From positions 2,542,001 through 2,606,000 of the forward strand of contig NZ_CP045488.1 in NCBI RefSeq assembly GCF_009392895.1: 64,000 bases of DNA, in the 5' to 3' direction. The position numbers and the translations under genes are program-made. This DNA is from Natronorubrum aibiense. GTDB lineage: Archaea > Halobacteriota > Halobacteria > Halobacteriales > Natrialbaceae. Below are positions 18,106 to 25,931 of the stretch, piece by piece (position 1 is the stretch's first letter; each line of letters starts with the position of its first letter). Below the pieces are notes generated by a model. The model saw only the letters and a list, made by a program, of their open reading frames with translations, had not been told where the DNA came from and ran no database searches.

Positions 18106-19428
18106 ATGTTCGGAACGAGCGGTATTCGCGGCGAAGTCGGCGAGGAAGTGACAGCCGAGTTGGCGCTGTCGGTCGGTCGAGCGCTCGCCTCGGAGGGGTA
18201 CGAGCGCGTCGTCGTCGGTCGTGACGTCCGCGAGAGCGGGACGATGTTAGCCGACGCACTCGCCGCCGGTGTTCGAGAGTGTGGCGGCGACGTCATCGAC
18301 GTCGGCGTCGCGCCGACGCCGACCGTTGCCCGCGGCGTCGAGTGGCTCGAGGCTGACGCGGGGGTCGTGATCACGGCCTCGCACAACCCAGCCACGGACA
18401 ACGGGATCAAACTCTGGTCGCCGAGCGGACAGGCCTTCGACACCGAGCGTCGGGCGGCGATCACAGACCGAGTCGAGAACGAGCGCTACGACCTCGAGGA
18501 TTGGACCGGTATCGGCGACCGCAGTCACCACGACGGCTTGCTCGAGCGCCACGTCGAGACGGTTACGGACGCCGTTGGCGACTTCGAGGGACTCGAGGTC
18601 GTCGTCGACGTCGGTAACGGAGCCGGCAGCGTGACGGCGGACGCGCTGGTCGAACTCGGCTGTCACGTGCGGACGCTCAACGCCCAGCCCGACGGGCGGT
18701 TCCCGGGCCGGCCCAGCGAACCCAACGCGGAGACGCTGACGGACTTACAGCAACTCGTCGGTGCGACGGACGCCGACCTCGGCATCGCTCACGACGGCGA
18801 CGGCGATCGGATGATGGCCGTCGACGAGCGCGGCGAGTTCGTCCCGAAGGACCTCCTGCTCGCGCTGTTCGCTCGCGAGGCAGCGGGCGATGGCGAGCAG
18901 GTCGCCGCACCGGTCGATACGAGCCTCGCCGTCGACGACGCGCTCGCGGCCGTCGGCGCGAGCGTAACCCGGACGGCCGTCGGCGACGTCTACGTCGCGG
19001 AACGGGCGACCGAGCCCGAGGTCGTCTTCGGCGGCGAACCCAGCGGGGCCTGGATCTGGCCCGAGGAGACGCTCTGTCCCGACGGCCCGTACGCGGCCTG
19101 TACGCTCGCGGCGATGGTCGCTCGAGACGGCCCACTTGGCGACGCAGTCGACGCCCTCGAGACGTATCCGATCCGGCGGACGTCGCTCGAGGTCGATGAC
19201 AAGACAGCCGTGATGGAGCGCGTCGAGGCGACGGTTCGCGAGCGCGAGTTGGAGGTCGACGCGTTAGACGGCGTCCGGATCGATCACGGCGACGGCTGGA
19301 CGCTCGTCCGTCCGAGCGGAACCGAACCCGTAGTTCGCGTGACCGCTGAAGCGCGCGATCCCGACCGGGCGGCGGCGCTGTTCGAAGACGCCCGCGCACT
19401 CGTCGCTGATGCGGCCGACACCGAATAG
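18106..19428 (+). CDS. glmM: phosphoglucosamine/phosphomannomutase (GlmM-like)
   Basis: A 440-residue alpha-D-phosphohexomutase. It starts with the conserved MFGTSGIRG. The phosphoserine loop is VVITASHNPATDNGIKLW (about residues 84-101), the Mg2+-binding loop is HDGDGDRMMA, the sugar-ring loop is FGGEPSGAWI, and the C-terminal phosphate-binding loop is VRPSGTEPVVRV. Members interconvert 1- and 6-phosphates of glucosamine, mannose or glucose, feeding nucleotide sugars for glycan synthesis. The closest motif set is archaeal GlmM, but substrate choice among hexoses is not certain. The start is fixed by the TATA box 28 bases upstream. Convergent with the DHH phosphoesterase. Confidence 0.9.
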   Translation: MFGTSGIRGEVGEEVTAELALSVGRALASEGYERVVVGRDVRESGTMLADALAAGVRECGGDVIDVGVAPTPTVARGVEWLEADAGVVITASHNPATDNGIKLWSPSGQAFDTERRAAITDRVENERYDLEDWTGIGDRSHHDGLLERHVETVTDAVGDFEGLEVVVDVGNGAGSVTADALVELGCHVRTLNAQPDGRFPGRPSEPNAETLTDLQQLVGATDADLGIAHDGDGDRMMAVDERGEFVPKDLLLALFAREAAGDGEQVAAPVDTSLAVDDALAAVGASVTRTAVGDVYVAERATEPEVVFGGEPSGAWIWPEETLCPDGPYAACTLAAMVARDGPLGDAVDALETYPIRRTSLEVDDKTAVMERVEATVRERELEVDALDGVRIDHGDGWTLVRPSGTEPVVRVTAEARDPDRAAALFEDARALVADAADTE

Positions 19429-19453
19429 GTCGAGCCGACGACAGCCGATCGCG

Positions 19454-20635
19454 CTACCGCTCCCCGGCCAGCGCCGAAAAGAGCCGTTCCTCGAACTCGT
19501 CCCTGTCGATCCCGTCTGCGGGGCCGATCCCTTCCATGTGGTCGACGGATACTTGCCCGCCGCCCATCCGGGCGTGCCCGCCCGCGTTGGCCATTGGAAT
19601 GTCGCTGACGGCGTGGCGGAGAGTCTCTCCCATGTGGACCCGATCGTCTCGAGAGCGCCCCGAGAGGTGGATCGTGCCGTCGTGTTCGCCGTAGACGACG
19701 ACCGCCGTGATGCCCTCTAACTGCATCAGTTCGTCTGCGGCTTGGGGAATGGCATCGACGTTGGAGAGTTCGCCGACGTCGCAGACGGCGAAGGGGCCCT
19801 TGACGCGCTTTTCGGTGATCGCCGTCGCCTTGATCTGCAAGACGTCGTCGCTGACCTGCGGGTTGGCAACGCGATCTAGCATGTCCTCGTCGATCCCCGG
19901 AAAGAGCGTCGCACAGGCGTCGAACTCCGCCCGCGAGCAGCCGTTCGTCAGGTGGTTCGTATCCGAAAGAATGCCGTAGAGCAACCCGGTCGCGAGTTCG
20001 TCCGAAATCTCGAGACTGTCGTCGTCCGGTTCGATCGCTGCCCCGAGTTCCTCGAGGTACTCGACGACGATCGTCGATGCCGCGCCGTATTCCGTGCGGA
20101 CGTCGGTAAACTCCGTGCCGGTCCCGTTACCGGGATGATGGTCGACGACTGCGACCGGTTCGACCGATTGAGAGCCCGCAAAGCCACGCGGCGTGTTGTG
20201 GTCGACGAGCACGACGGCGTCGGCGGCGAGCTGTGAACTCGTCTCGATCTGTTCGAGGTCGACGTCGAGAACGGTTCGAAACGCGCGGTTTTCTTGGTGG
20301 CGGATCTCACCGGCGTACTGGAGCGTCGTCTCGGTACCGACGGATGCCGCGATGTTCGCGACCCCCATCGCACAGGACATCGCGTCGGGATCGGGGTTCG
20401 GATGCATCAATACCGCGACGTTGTCGTAGTTCCCGAGCAGCCGCTGGAGGTGGGCCCCCGGTGGCCGACGAAACCAGCGGACGACCCACCAGCTCCCGAC
20501 GACGACTGTCGCGGCCGCTAACACGACCAGCGAAAGGATGAGCGGCTCGAGGGACCGTGCTGTGTCGACGATCGGCTCGAGAACCAACGTGTCCACCTCG
20601 AGCGACGGCTCGCTCGAGATGGTCCGGGTTCGCAT
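19454..20635 (-). CDS. membrane-anchored DHH/DHHA1 phosphoesterase
   Basis: A 393-residue protein. An N-terminal hydrophobic helix (LILSLVVLAAATVVVGSWWVV, about residues 33-53) is followed by basic residues, indicating a single membrane anchor with the enzyme in the cytoplasm. The DHH domain has HPNPDPDAMSCAMG, VLVDHN and the signature VVDHHPGN. The DHHA1 domain ends with GGHARMGGGQV, which binds the nucleotide product. The DHH/DHHA1 family includes RecJ, nanoRNases and cyclic-di-AMP phosphodiesterases such as GdpP, which is also membrane-bound. Substrate is unassigned. An upstream ATG at 20644 adds three residues. A TATA-like AAATTTCTT element lies about 28 bases before 20635. Confidence 0.85.
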   Translation of the reverse strand: MRTRTISSEPSLEVDTLVLEPIVDTARSLEPLILSLVVLAAATVVVGSWWVVRWFRRPPGAHLQRLLGNYDNVAVLMHPNPDPDAMSCAMGVANIAASVGTETTLQYAGEIRHQENRAFRTVLDVDLEQIETSSQLAADAVVLVDHNTPRGFAGSQSVEPVAVVDHHPGNGTGTEFTDVRTEYGAASTIVVEYLEELGAAIEPDDDSLEISDELATGLLYGILSDTNHLTNGCSRAEFDACATLFPGIDEDMLDRVANPQVSDDVLQIKATAITEKRVKGPFAVCDVGELSNVDAIPQAADELMQLEGITAVVVYGEHDGTIHLSGRSRDDRVHMGETLRHAVSDIPMANAGGHARMGGGQVSVDHMEGIGPADGIDRDEFEERLFSALAGER

Positions 20636-20691
20636 ATCACACAATTATATCGAATCCTCAAGAAATTTCCCCCGCAGACGACGGCCCGACG

Positions 20692-21594
20692 TCACGCCGC
20701 GTCGGCGACGTACGCGTCGATCGCGTCGCGGTAGCCCTCCCGATAGGTCGGATACGCGAACTCGTAGCCTAGTTCGCGCAGTTTCTCGTTGGCACAGCGT
20801 TTGCTCGTCACGAGGCGTCGCCGCGCGGCCGCCGAGAGGTCGTCGTCTGCGAGTCGGTCGGCTTTCGTCCGTTTCGGCGGGTGCTCGACGCCGGCGGCAT
20901 CCGCCAACCAGTCGGCGAAGACCCACTTATCCGCGGGTTCGTCGTCGACGATCTGCACGACCGCACCGCGGGCGAGGTCCTCCTCGAGCAGGTAGCGGAT
21001 GGCCCCCGCCGCATCGTCGCGATGAACCATGTTCAGATAGCCCTCGACGACTGGTCCCTCGAGGTAGCGCTCGAGGCGGTAGCGACCGGGACCGTAGAGT
21101 CCCGCAAAGCGAGCGACGGTGCCCTCGTATCCGTACTCGGGTGGCAACTCGCGGGCGATCCGCTCGGCCTCGGCGAGCACTTCGGTCTTCTCGGTCGTGG
21201 GCCCGATCGGCGTCTCCTCGTCGACCCAGCCGCCGTCGTGATCTCCGAGGACGCCCGTCGAGGAGGTGTACACCAGTCGCGCCGGCGGCTGGTCACGCTC
21301 GCCGAACTGTTCGATCGCCGTTTGCAGTCCCTCGATGTAGACCTCGCGAGCCGCCTCGGCACCGCGGCCGCCGCTGCTGGCCGCGAAGACGATCGCGTCG
21401 ACGTCCGGCACGGCCTCGAGTCCTTCCTGATCGGTAATATCGGTCTGGACGGCCGCAAAGCCGGCGTTCTCGATCGCCTCGATACCGTCCTCGGATCGGC
21501 GAACACCGATCACGTCGTGACCACGGTCGGAGAGCTGTCGGCCCAACTCGAGACCGACGTACCCACAGCCCAAGATTGCAACGTCCATGTCCAC
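20692..21594 (-). CDS. NAD(P)-dependent epimerase/dehydratase-like SDR
   Basis: A 300-residue extended SDR-type protein. The dinucleotide-binding motif ILGCGYVGLELG is at residues 7-18. VYTSST carries the Ser/Thr of the active site, and an FAGLYGPGR segment is typical of epimerase-like proteins. The usual YxxxK is not obvious: the region after GDHDGGWVDEETPIGP reads TEKTEVLAEAERIARE, so the catalytic tyrosine appears absent. This matches YeeZ-like atypical SDRs of unknown substrate, where NAD(P) binding is kept but classical catalysis is lost. It lies 57 bases upstream of the DHH gene on the same strand, possibly co-transcribed. Confidence 0.8.
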   Translation of the reverse strand: MDMDVAILGCGYVGLELGRQLSDRGHDVIGVRRSEDGIEAIENAGFAAVQTDITDQEGLEAVPDVDAIVFAASSGGRGAEAAREVYIEGLQTAIEQFGERDQPPARLVYTSSTGVLGDHDGGWVDEETPIGPTTEKTEVLAEAERIARELPPEYGYEGTVARFAGLYGPGRYRLERYLEGPVVEGYLNMVHRDDAAGAIRYLLEEDLARGAVVQIVDDEPADKWVFADWLADAAGVEHPPKRTKADRLADDDLSAAARRRLVTSKRCANEKLRELGYEFAYPTYREGYRDAIDAYVADAA

Positions 21595-21667
21595 AGTCGC
21601 GCCTGAACGAGTATAACTACCCTGCTCGCAGCGAGACTGGCTGGCACCGGTTGATCGTCGGCTCGAG

Positions 21668-22093
21668 TCAGGGCGCGCCGTCGGCGATCACGTACTGGAT
21701 GTGGACGAACTCCGCTAGCGACATCGGTGCGCGCTGTTCGATCTTCTGTTGGATCTCTTTCGCCTCGAGATCGATGTCGATGTGACTCTCGATCGCGTCG
21801 ACGTCGAGGACGGCCGTCGACATGCCCAACAACAGATGTTCGCAGGCGATAGTCACGATTTCGTCAGCGTCGGGTTCGCCGTCCTCGAGCGCCAGAATCT
21901 GGGCCGCCTCGGTGAGTGTGAGGGCTGGCGAGTCCCCCTCGAGCAGCGCCTCGAGGGAGTCACGGTCGACGTCAGTCGCGGCGGCGACCTCGTCGGGGCC
22001 GTGCTGTTCGATCACCGACCGGAGGTCGGCGTCGTACTCGGCACGGAGTTCAGCGGGCGAGTCGGGAACGGTCATCCGCTGTTCGTAGAACAT
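21668..22093 (-). CDS. haloarchaeal DUF5791-like protein
   Basis: A 141-residue acidic protein starting MFYEQRMTVPDSPAEL. The first 80 residues look like an HTH-related helical segment (LRSVIEQHGPDEVAAATDVDRDSLEALLEGDSPALTLTEAAQILAL), and the rest predicts helices ending AEFVHIQYVIADGAP. I recognise it as most likely the DUF5791 family, found only in haloarchaea and without known function. ATG 22093 is favoured because the in-frame region upstream is non-conserved and hydrophobic by chance. It is divergent from cetZ, separated by 158 bases that must hold both promoters. Confidence 0.7.
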   Translation of the reverse strand: MFYEQRMTVPDSPAELRAEYDADLRSVIEQHGPDEVAAATDVDRDSLEALLEGDSPALTLTEAAQILALEDGEPDADEIVTIACEHLLLGMSTAVLDVDAIESHIDIDLEAKEIQQKIEQRAPMSLAEFVHIQYVIADGAP

Positions 22094-22251
22094 GCCAGAG
22101 AACACGGGTATCGCGCTGAAAGGTATTGCTATCGTCGCCACTTCTTGCGGTGGGACGGCTGTCACTCGAGGTCGACCCGAACAACCGATCAGTCGGCGAG
22201 AAAAACTCGCTCACCGGAACGTTCAACAGGACCCCGTTACATACACGTGAC

Positions 22252-23334
22252 ATGAAAGTCGCCCTGATCGGTGTTGGACAGGCCGGCGGCAAAGTGACCG
22301 AACGACTCGCCCGATTCGACGCGGAGATGGGGTTTGGGGCCGTTCAAGGGGCGCTGGCGGTCAACTCCGCGGAACCCGATCTCCAGTCGCTCGAGTACGT
22401 CGACACCCAGCTGATCGGCGCAGACCGGGTCAACGGCCACGGCGTCGGCGGCGACAACGAACTCGGTACCGAAGTCATGCAGTCGGACATCCAGCAGGTG
22501 CTTGGCGCACTCGATGGCCGGGTCACCTCGAGCGCCGAGGCGATCTTCGTCGTCGCGGGACTCGGCGGCGGCACCGGCAGCGGCGGCGCGCCAGTGCTCG
22601 TCCATCACCTCCAGCAGGTCTACGACGTGCCCGTCTACACGCTCGGCATCTTGCCGGGGCGCAACGAAGGGGCGCTGTATCAGGCCAACGCCGGCCGCTC
22701 GCTGAAGACGATCATCCGCGAAGCCGACTCGACCCTGCTCGTCGACAACGACGCGTGGCACGAGCAGGGCGAAAGCGTCGAAGGGGCGTTCGAAACGATC
22801 AACGAACGAATCGCCAAGCGCGTTGGGCTGTTGTTCGCCTCCGGCGAGGCCGTCGAGGGCGTCGGCGAAAGTGTCGTCGACTCGAGCGAGGTCATCAACA
22901 CGCTTCGAGCCGGCGGCGTCGCTGCGCTCGGCTACGCCACCGAAATCGCGAGCGAGGACAGCGCCGAGAACATTCGAACCGCGATGAGCGTCTCGCGACA
23001 GGCGCTGTTGACGGGGACGAGTCTGCCCGACGCGACGACGGCCGACTCGGCCCTGCTGGTGATCGCCGGCGACCCCGATCGGATCCCCCGAAAGGGCGTC
23101 GAGCGAGCGCGCCGCTGGCTCGAGGACGAAACCGGCAGCATGCAGGTTCGCGGCGGCGACTTCCCACTCGAGAGCGATCGTCTCGGCGCGCTCGTCTTGC
23201 TCGGCGGTGCGGAACGCTCCGAGCGCATTCAACAGTTCATGGAGCGCGCACGTGAGGCGAAACGCGCACGCGAGGAGACGCGAACTGACCACGCGGCGCA
23301 GTTCGCCGACGACCGACTCGAGGACCTCTTCTAG
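22252..23334 (+). CDS. cetZ: CetZ tubulin-like cytoskeletal GTPase
   Basis: A 360-residue member of the archaeal CetZ branch of the tubulin/FtsZ superfamily. It begins MKVALIGVGQAGGKV with the phosphate-contacting GQAGG at 9-13. The tubulin signature is GGGTGSG at 105-111, and ILPGRNEG lies in the ribose-contacting segment. Its lack of the FtsZ-type NxDxAD T7 loop and its MKxAxIGxGQAGGK start separate it from FtsZ1 in the same window. CetZ proteins control haloarchaeal cell shape and motility rather than division. The C-terminus ends in a charged helix and the short tail DDRLEDLF. Which CetZ paralogue group it belongs to was not determined. Confidence 0.93.
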   Translation: MKVALIGVGQAGGKVTERLARFDAEMGFGAVQGALAVNSAEPDLQSLEYVDTQLIGADRVNGHGVGGDNELGTEVMQSDIQQVLGALDGRVTSSAEAIFVVAGLGGGTGSGGAPVLVHHLQQVYDVPVYTLGILPGRNEGALYQANAGRSLKTIIREADSTLLVDNDAWHEQGESVEGAFETINERIAKRVGLLFASGEAVEGVGESVVDSSEVINTLRAGGVAALGYATEIASEDSAENIRTAMSVSRQALLTGTSLPDATTADSALLVIAGDPDRIPRKGVERARRWLEDETGSMQVRGGDFPLESDRLGALVLLGGAERSERIQQFMERAREAKRAREETRTDHAAQFADDRLEDLF

Positions 23335-23823
23335 CGACCGTTCGATTTCGCTGTCGCCCTGTTCTCGACTTGCCAGATACCGTGAGCGACGAGTCCGTCG
23401 GCTGCTCGAGACGACGTGTCCGGGTCAGCGGATCGTTCGGCAGTCGATCCCAAGCGACCTGTCGGACTGCGAGAGGGATCGGTGGCGATCCGCCGTCGAC
23501 CGTTTATATACACCCGTCGAACCCGTGTCACGCCCCAACACGACCGAGGACGGCCGTGTCAACTGTTTTCAGGGGTTTCGGTACCGGTACATTTAAATTG
23601 AAGGCGACAGTAGAAACGAGTACCAGAACGCCACCGGGGCGCGTATCGCTCGACGATCGATGACAGGAAATCTTATTCACCGAGGTTTCGCAGATTGTGA
23701 GCGCACGCTGTACACCGTCGCTCGTCTCTGTCGAACGGACCACTCCCGAGCGACGGGTGTCGAGTCCAGTCGAGGCGGCGACCGTCCTCCGGTGCGGGTA
23801 TGGCACAGAGGTTTGACTAACAC
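23335..23823. other. 489-base intergenic region with several TATA-like elements
   Basis: The longest gene-free stretch here, between cetZ and the coiled-coil gene. Three A+T-rich promoter-like sites stand out: TTTATATAC at 23503-23511, CATTTAAAT at 23590-23598 and TCTTATTC at 23671-23678. None is at leaderless spacing from the downstream ATG at 23824. Either the coiled-coil mRNA has a long 5' leader, or a small RNA is transcribed inside the gap. I could not match SRP RNA, RNase P RNA or a tRNA here. Confidence 0.5.
23503..23511 (+). promoter_or_regulatory. strong orphan TATA box
   Basis: TTTATATAC flanked by G+C-rich DNA. Transcription would start near 23534, almost 290 bases before the next coding start. 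Confidence 0.5.
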
Positions 23824-24705
23824 ATGGTAGACGAATCACAGAACATCGAACTTACAGAGGACGACCTAGAAAACAAATCGAAAGGCCAGCTCATCAAGAT
23901 GGCCGGGCAGCTCCGAGACCGGCGTAACGAGCTCAACCAGATGGCCTCCGAGCGCGCATCCAAGCGCGACGACCTGAACGCCAAAACGCGCGAGAAGGTC
24001 GACGAGGCACAGGAACACCGCGAAAAGCGCGACGAGCTCAACGAGCAGGTCCAGGAACACAAGGACAAACGCAACGAGCTCAACGCCGAAGCCAACGAGC
24101 TCTTCGACAAAGTAGAACAGCTCAAGTCGGACATGGAACTCGACGAGGGCAAGGATCTCGAGGAGCTCGAAGAGGAAATCGAGCAACTCGAGTTCAAACA
24201 GCAGACCGAGGTCCTCTCGAGCGAAGACGAGAAAGAGCTCATCGAGAAGATCGAGTCCAAGCGCGAGGAGTACGAAGAGCGCAAGCAGAAACTCGACCAG
24301 AACGAGGACCTCGAGGAGCTCGTCGAGGAAGCCGAGGAAGTTCGCTCGGAAGCCTCAAAGCACCACCAGAAAGTGACGGAGCTTGCGGACAAGGCCCAGG
24401 AACATCACAACCAGATGATCGAGGCCTACCGCGAAGCCGACGACATCCGTGACGAAGCTGACGAGATGCACGAGTCCTTCGTCGAGGCCCAGGAGGCTGC
24501 CGACCGCCACCACGAGGACTTCGTCCGCGTCCAGAAGCGCCTGCGCGAACTGGACAAGAAAGAGGAAGAAGAGCGCAAGTCCCAGCGCGACAAGAAGAAA
24601 GAAGCGGCCAAAGAAGAGGCCGAAGAGATCTATCAGAAGTTCAAGGAAGGCGAGACCCTCGACACCGAGGACCTGATGAAGCTCCAGAAGACGGGGCTGC
24701 TCTAA
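23824..24705 (+). CDS. archaeal coiled-coil protein (COG1340-like)
   Basis: A 293-residue protein that is almost entirely charged coiled coil (Glu/Lys/Arg-rich heptads from about residue 15 to 265). It contains repeated DELN-type units (RRNELNQ, KRDDLNA, KRDELNE, KRNELNA) with spacing of about 18 residues. The C-terminus is compact: EEIYQKFKEGETLDTEDLMKLQKTGLL. This matches the conserved archaeal COG1340 coiled-coil family of unknown function, recalled to be broadly distributed. Lysine content is unusually high for a halophile. The ATG at 23824 has no nearby TATA box, implying a leader. An oligo-T terminator follows. The repeating A/G-rich codons are not a CRISPR. Confidence 0.8.
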   Translation: MVDESQNIELTEDDLENKSKGQLIKMAGQLRDRRNELNQMASERASKRDDLNAKTREKVDEAQEHREKRDELNEQVQEHKDKRNELNAEANELFDKVEQLKSDMELDEGKDLEELEEEIEQLEFKQQTEVLSSEDEKELIEKIESKREEYEERKQKLDQNEDLEELVEEAEEVRSEASKHHQKVTELADKAQEHHNQMIEAYREADDIRDEADEMHESFVEAQEAADRHHEDFVRVQKRLRELDKKEEEERKSQRDKKKEAAKEEAEEIYQKFKEGETLDTEDLMKLQKTGLL

Positions 24706-24725
24706 CGCGGTTCGTCCACCTGTGT

Positions 24726-24740
24726 CTTTTTGCGGCTTTT
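24726..24740 (+). terminator. oligo-T terminator after the coiled-coil gene
   Basis: A T5 tract followed by a T4 tract, starting about 20 bases past the stop codon: the typical archaeal intrinsic termination signal. Confidence 0.55.
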
Positions 24741-24851
24741 CTCCGCCGGCGTGAGCGGGTGCGCCGTCCTCGAGTCGGCCACCACGAACGCGAACACGTA
24801 CGCTTAACTCGACAGCAGCCACAGGTGCTGCCATGAGACGAGGTGGTGACG

Positions 24852-25847
24852 ATGGATCGTGGTAGTGGTATCGTGCGTCTGGTGATCGTGGCGATCGGTG
24901 CCGCCGTGTTCGCCGCGCTCGGCGTTGCGCTGTTCGTCGTGTATCCGGAGTCGCTGGCCGATCTGGCCGGCGTCCTCATCGCGCTCGTCGTCGTCGTCGC
25001 GGGGGTTCGGATCGCCAACAACGTCGCCGACTCGCTGTTTCCGGGCTATGACGTCGCCGAGGTCGCTGTCGACGGGCCGATTACTCGAGACGGTGGCGGG
25101 GGACGACTGCCCTCGAGTCCGGGTGGAACGCCGGCCGACGACATCGTCGATCAGATCGACCGAGCCGACGACGATGACCACGTCGACGCGTTACTGTTGA
25201 AACTGAACACGCCGGGCGGCGAAGTCGTCCCGAGCGACGATATCCGCCTCGCAGCCGAGCGCTTCGACGGCCCGACCGTCGCCTACACGACCGACGTCTG
25301 TGCGAGCGGCGGCTACTGGATCGCCAGCGGCTGTGACGAACTCTGGGCCCGCGACGGCAGCATTGTCGGCTCGATCGGCGTTATCGGCTCGCGGGTGAAC
25401 GCGAGCGACCTCGCCGAGAAGATGGGGCTCTCCTACGAGCGCTTCGCGGCGGGCGAGTACAAAGACGCCGGAACGGCGCTCAAGGAAATGGACGACGACG
25501 AACGCGAGTACCTCCAGGGACTGATCGACGACTACTACGAGACGTTCGTCGAGCGGGTCAGCGACGGTCGCGACTTAGAACCCGAGTTCGTCCGGGACAC
25601 CGAGGCACGGATCTATCTCGGTGAGGAGGCCTACGAGATGGGGCTGGTCGATCACCTCGGGACGCGTCGGGAACTCGAGACCGAACTGGCGGACCGACTC
25701 GACAGGGACGAGGTGACCGTCGAGGAGTTCGAACCCGAACGACCGCTGATGGCTCGCGTGGGAACCGGAGCCCAACAGCTCGCCTACGCTTTCGGGGCCG
25801 GTATCGCCGGCATCGCCGAGGACCGAGAATTCAAACTGCGGCTATAA
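24852..25847 (+). CDS. sppA: signal peptide peptidase SppA-like (S49) membrane protease
   Basis: A 331-residue S49 serine protease. Two N-terminal transmembrane helices (about 7-31 and 37-54) anchor it. The serine nucleophile is in the CASGGYWIA motif near residues 151-159, following KLNTPGGEV; the general-base lysine is in AGEYKDAGTALK near residue 203. This Ser-Lys arrangement is that of bacterial and archaeal SppA, which degrades cleaved signal peptides and other membrane-associated peptides. The length equals the short, single-domain form. ATG 24852 has a Shine-Dalgarno-like GAGGTG a few bases upstream; GTG 24843 is the alternative start. A DUF373 membrane protein follows on the same strand. 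Confidence 0.92.
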   Translation: MDRGSGIVRLVIVAIGAAVFAALGVALFVVYPESLADLAGVLIALVVVVAGVRIANNVADSLFPGYDVAEVAVDGPITRDGGGGRLPSSPGGTPADDIVDQIDRADDDDHVDALLLKLNTPGGEVVPSDDIRLAAERFDGPTVAYTTDVCASGGYWIASGCDELWARDGSIVGSIGVIGSRVNASDLAEKMGLSYERFAAGEYKDAGTALKEMDDDEREYLQGLIDDYYETFVERVSDGRDLEPEFVRDTEARIYLGEEAYEMGLVDHLGTRRELETELADRLDRDEVTVEEFEPERPLMARVGTGAQQLAYAFGAGIAGIAEDREFKLRL

Positions 25848-25931
25848 TCGACACCGTTTCCGGGCCGGCGGTGGCCCAAACGGGTCGAACGAGTGAGTGG
25901 TTTTATCGTTACACAGAATGGAACGGCTATC

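Noticed and set aside
23660-23827. 55-residue frame ending just inside the coiled-coil gene start
   Set aside because: Arg/Thr-rich, no hydrophobic or domain pattern, and no promoter at the right spacing.
23900-24650. Repeated blocks that might suggest a CRISPR array or tandem repeat
   Set aside because: They are coding repeats of a coiled coil (DELN-type heptads); unit length and sequence vary and there are no spacers.
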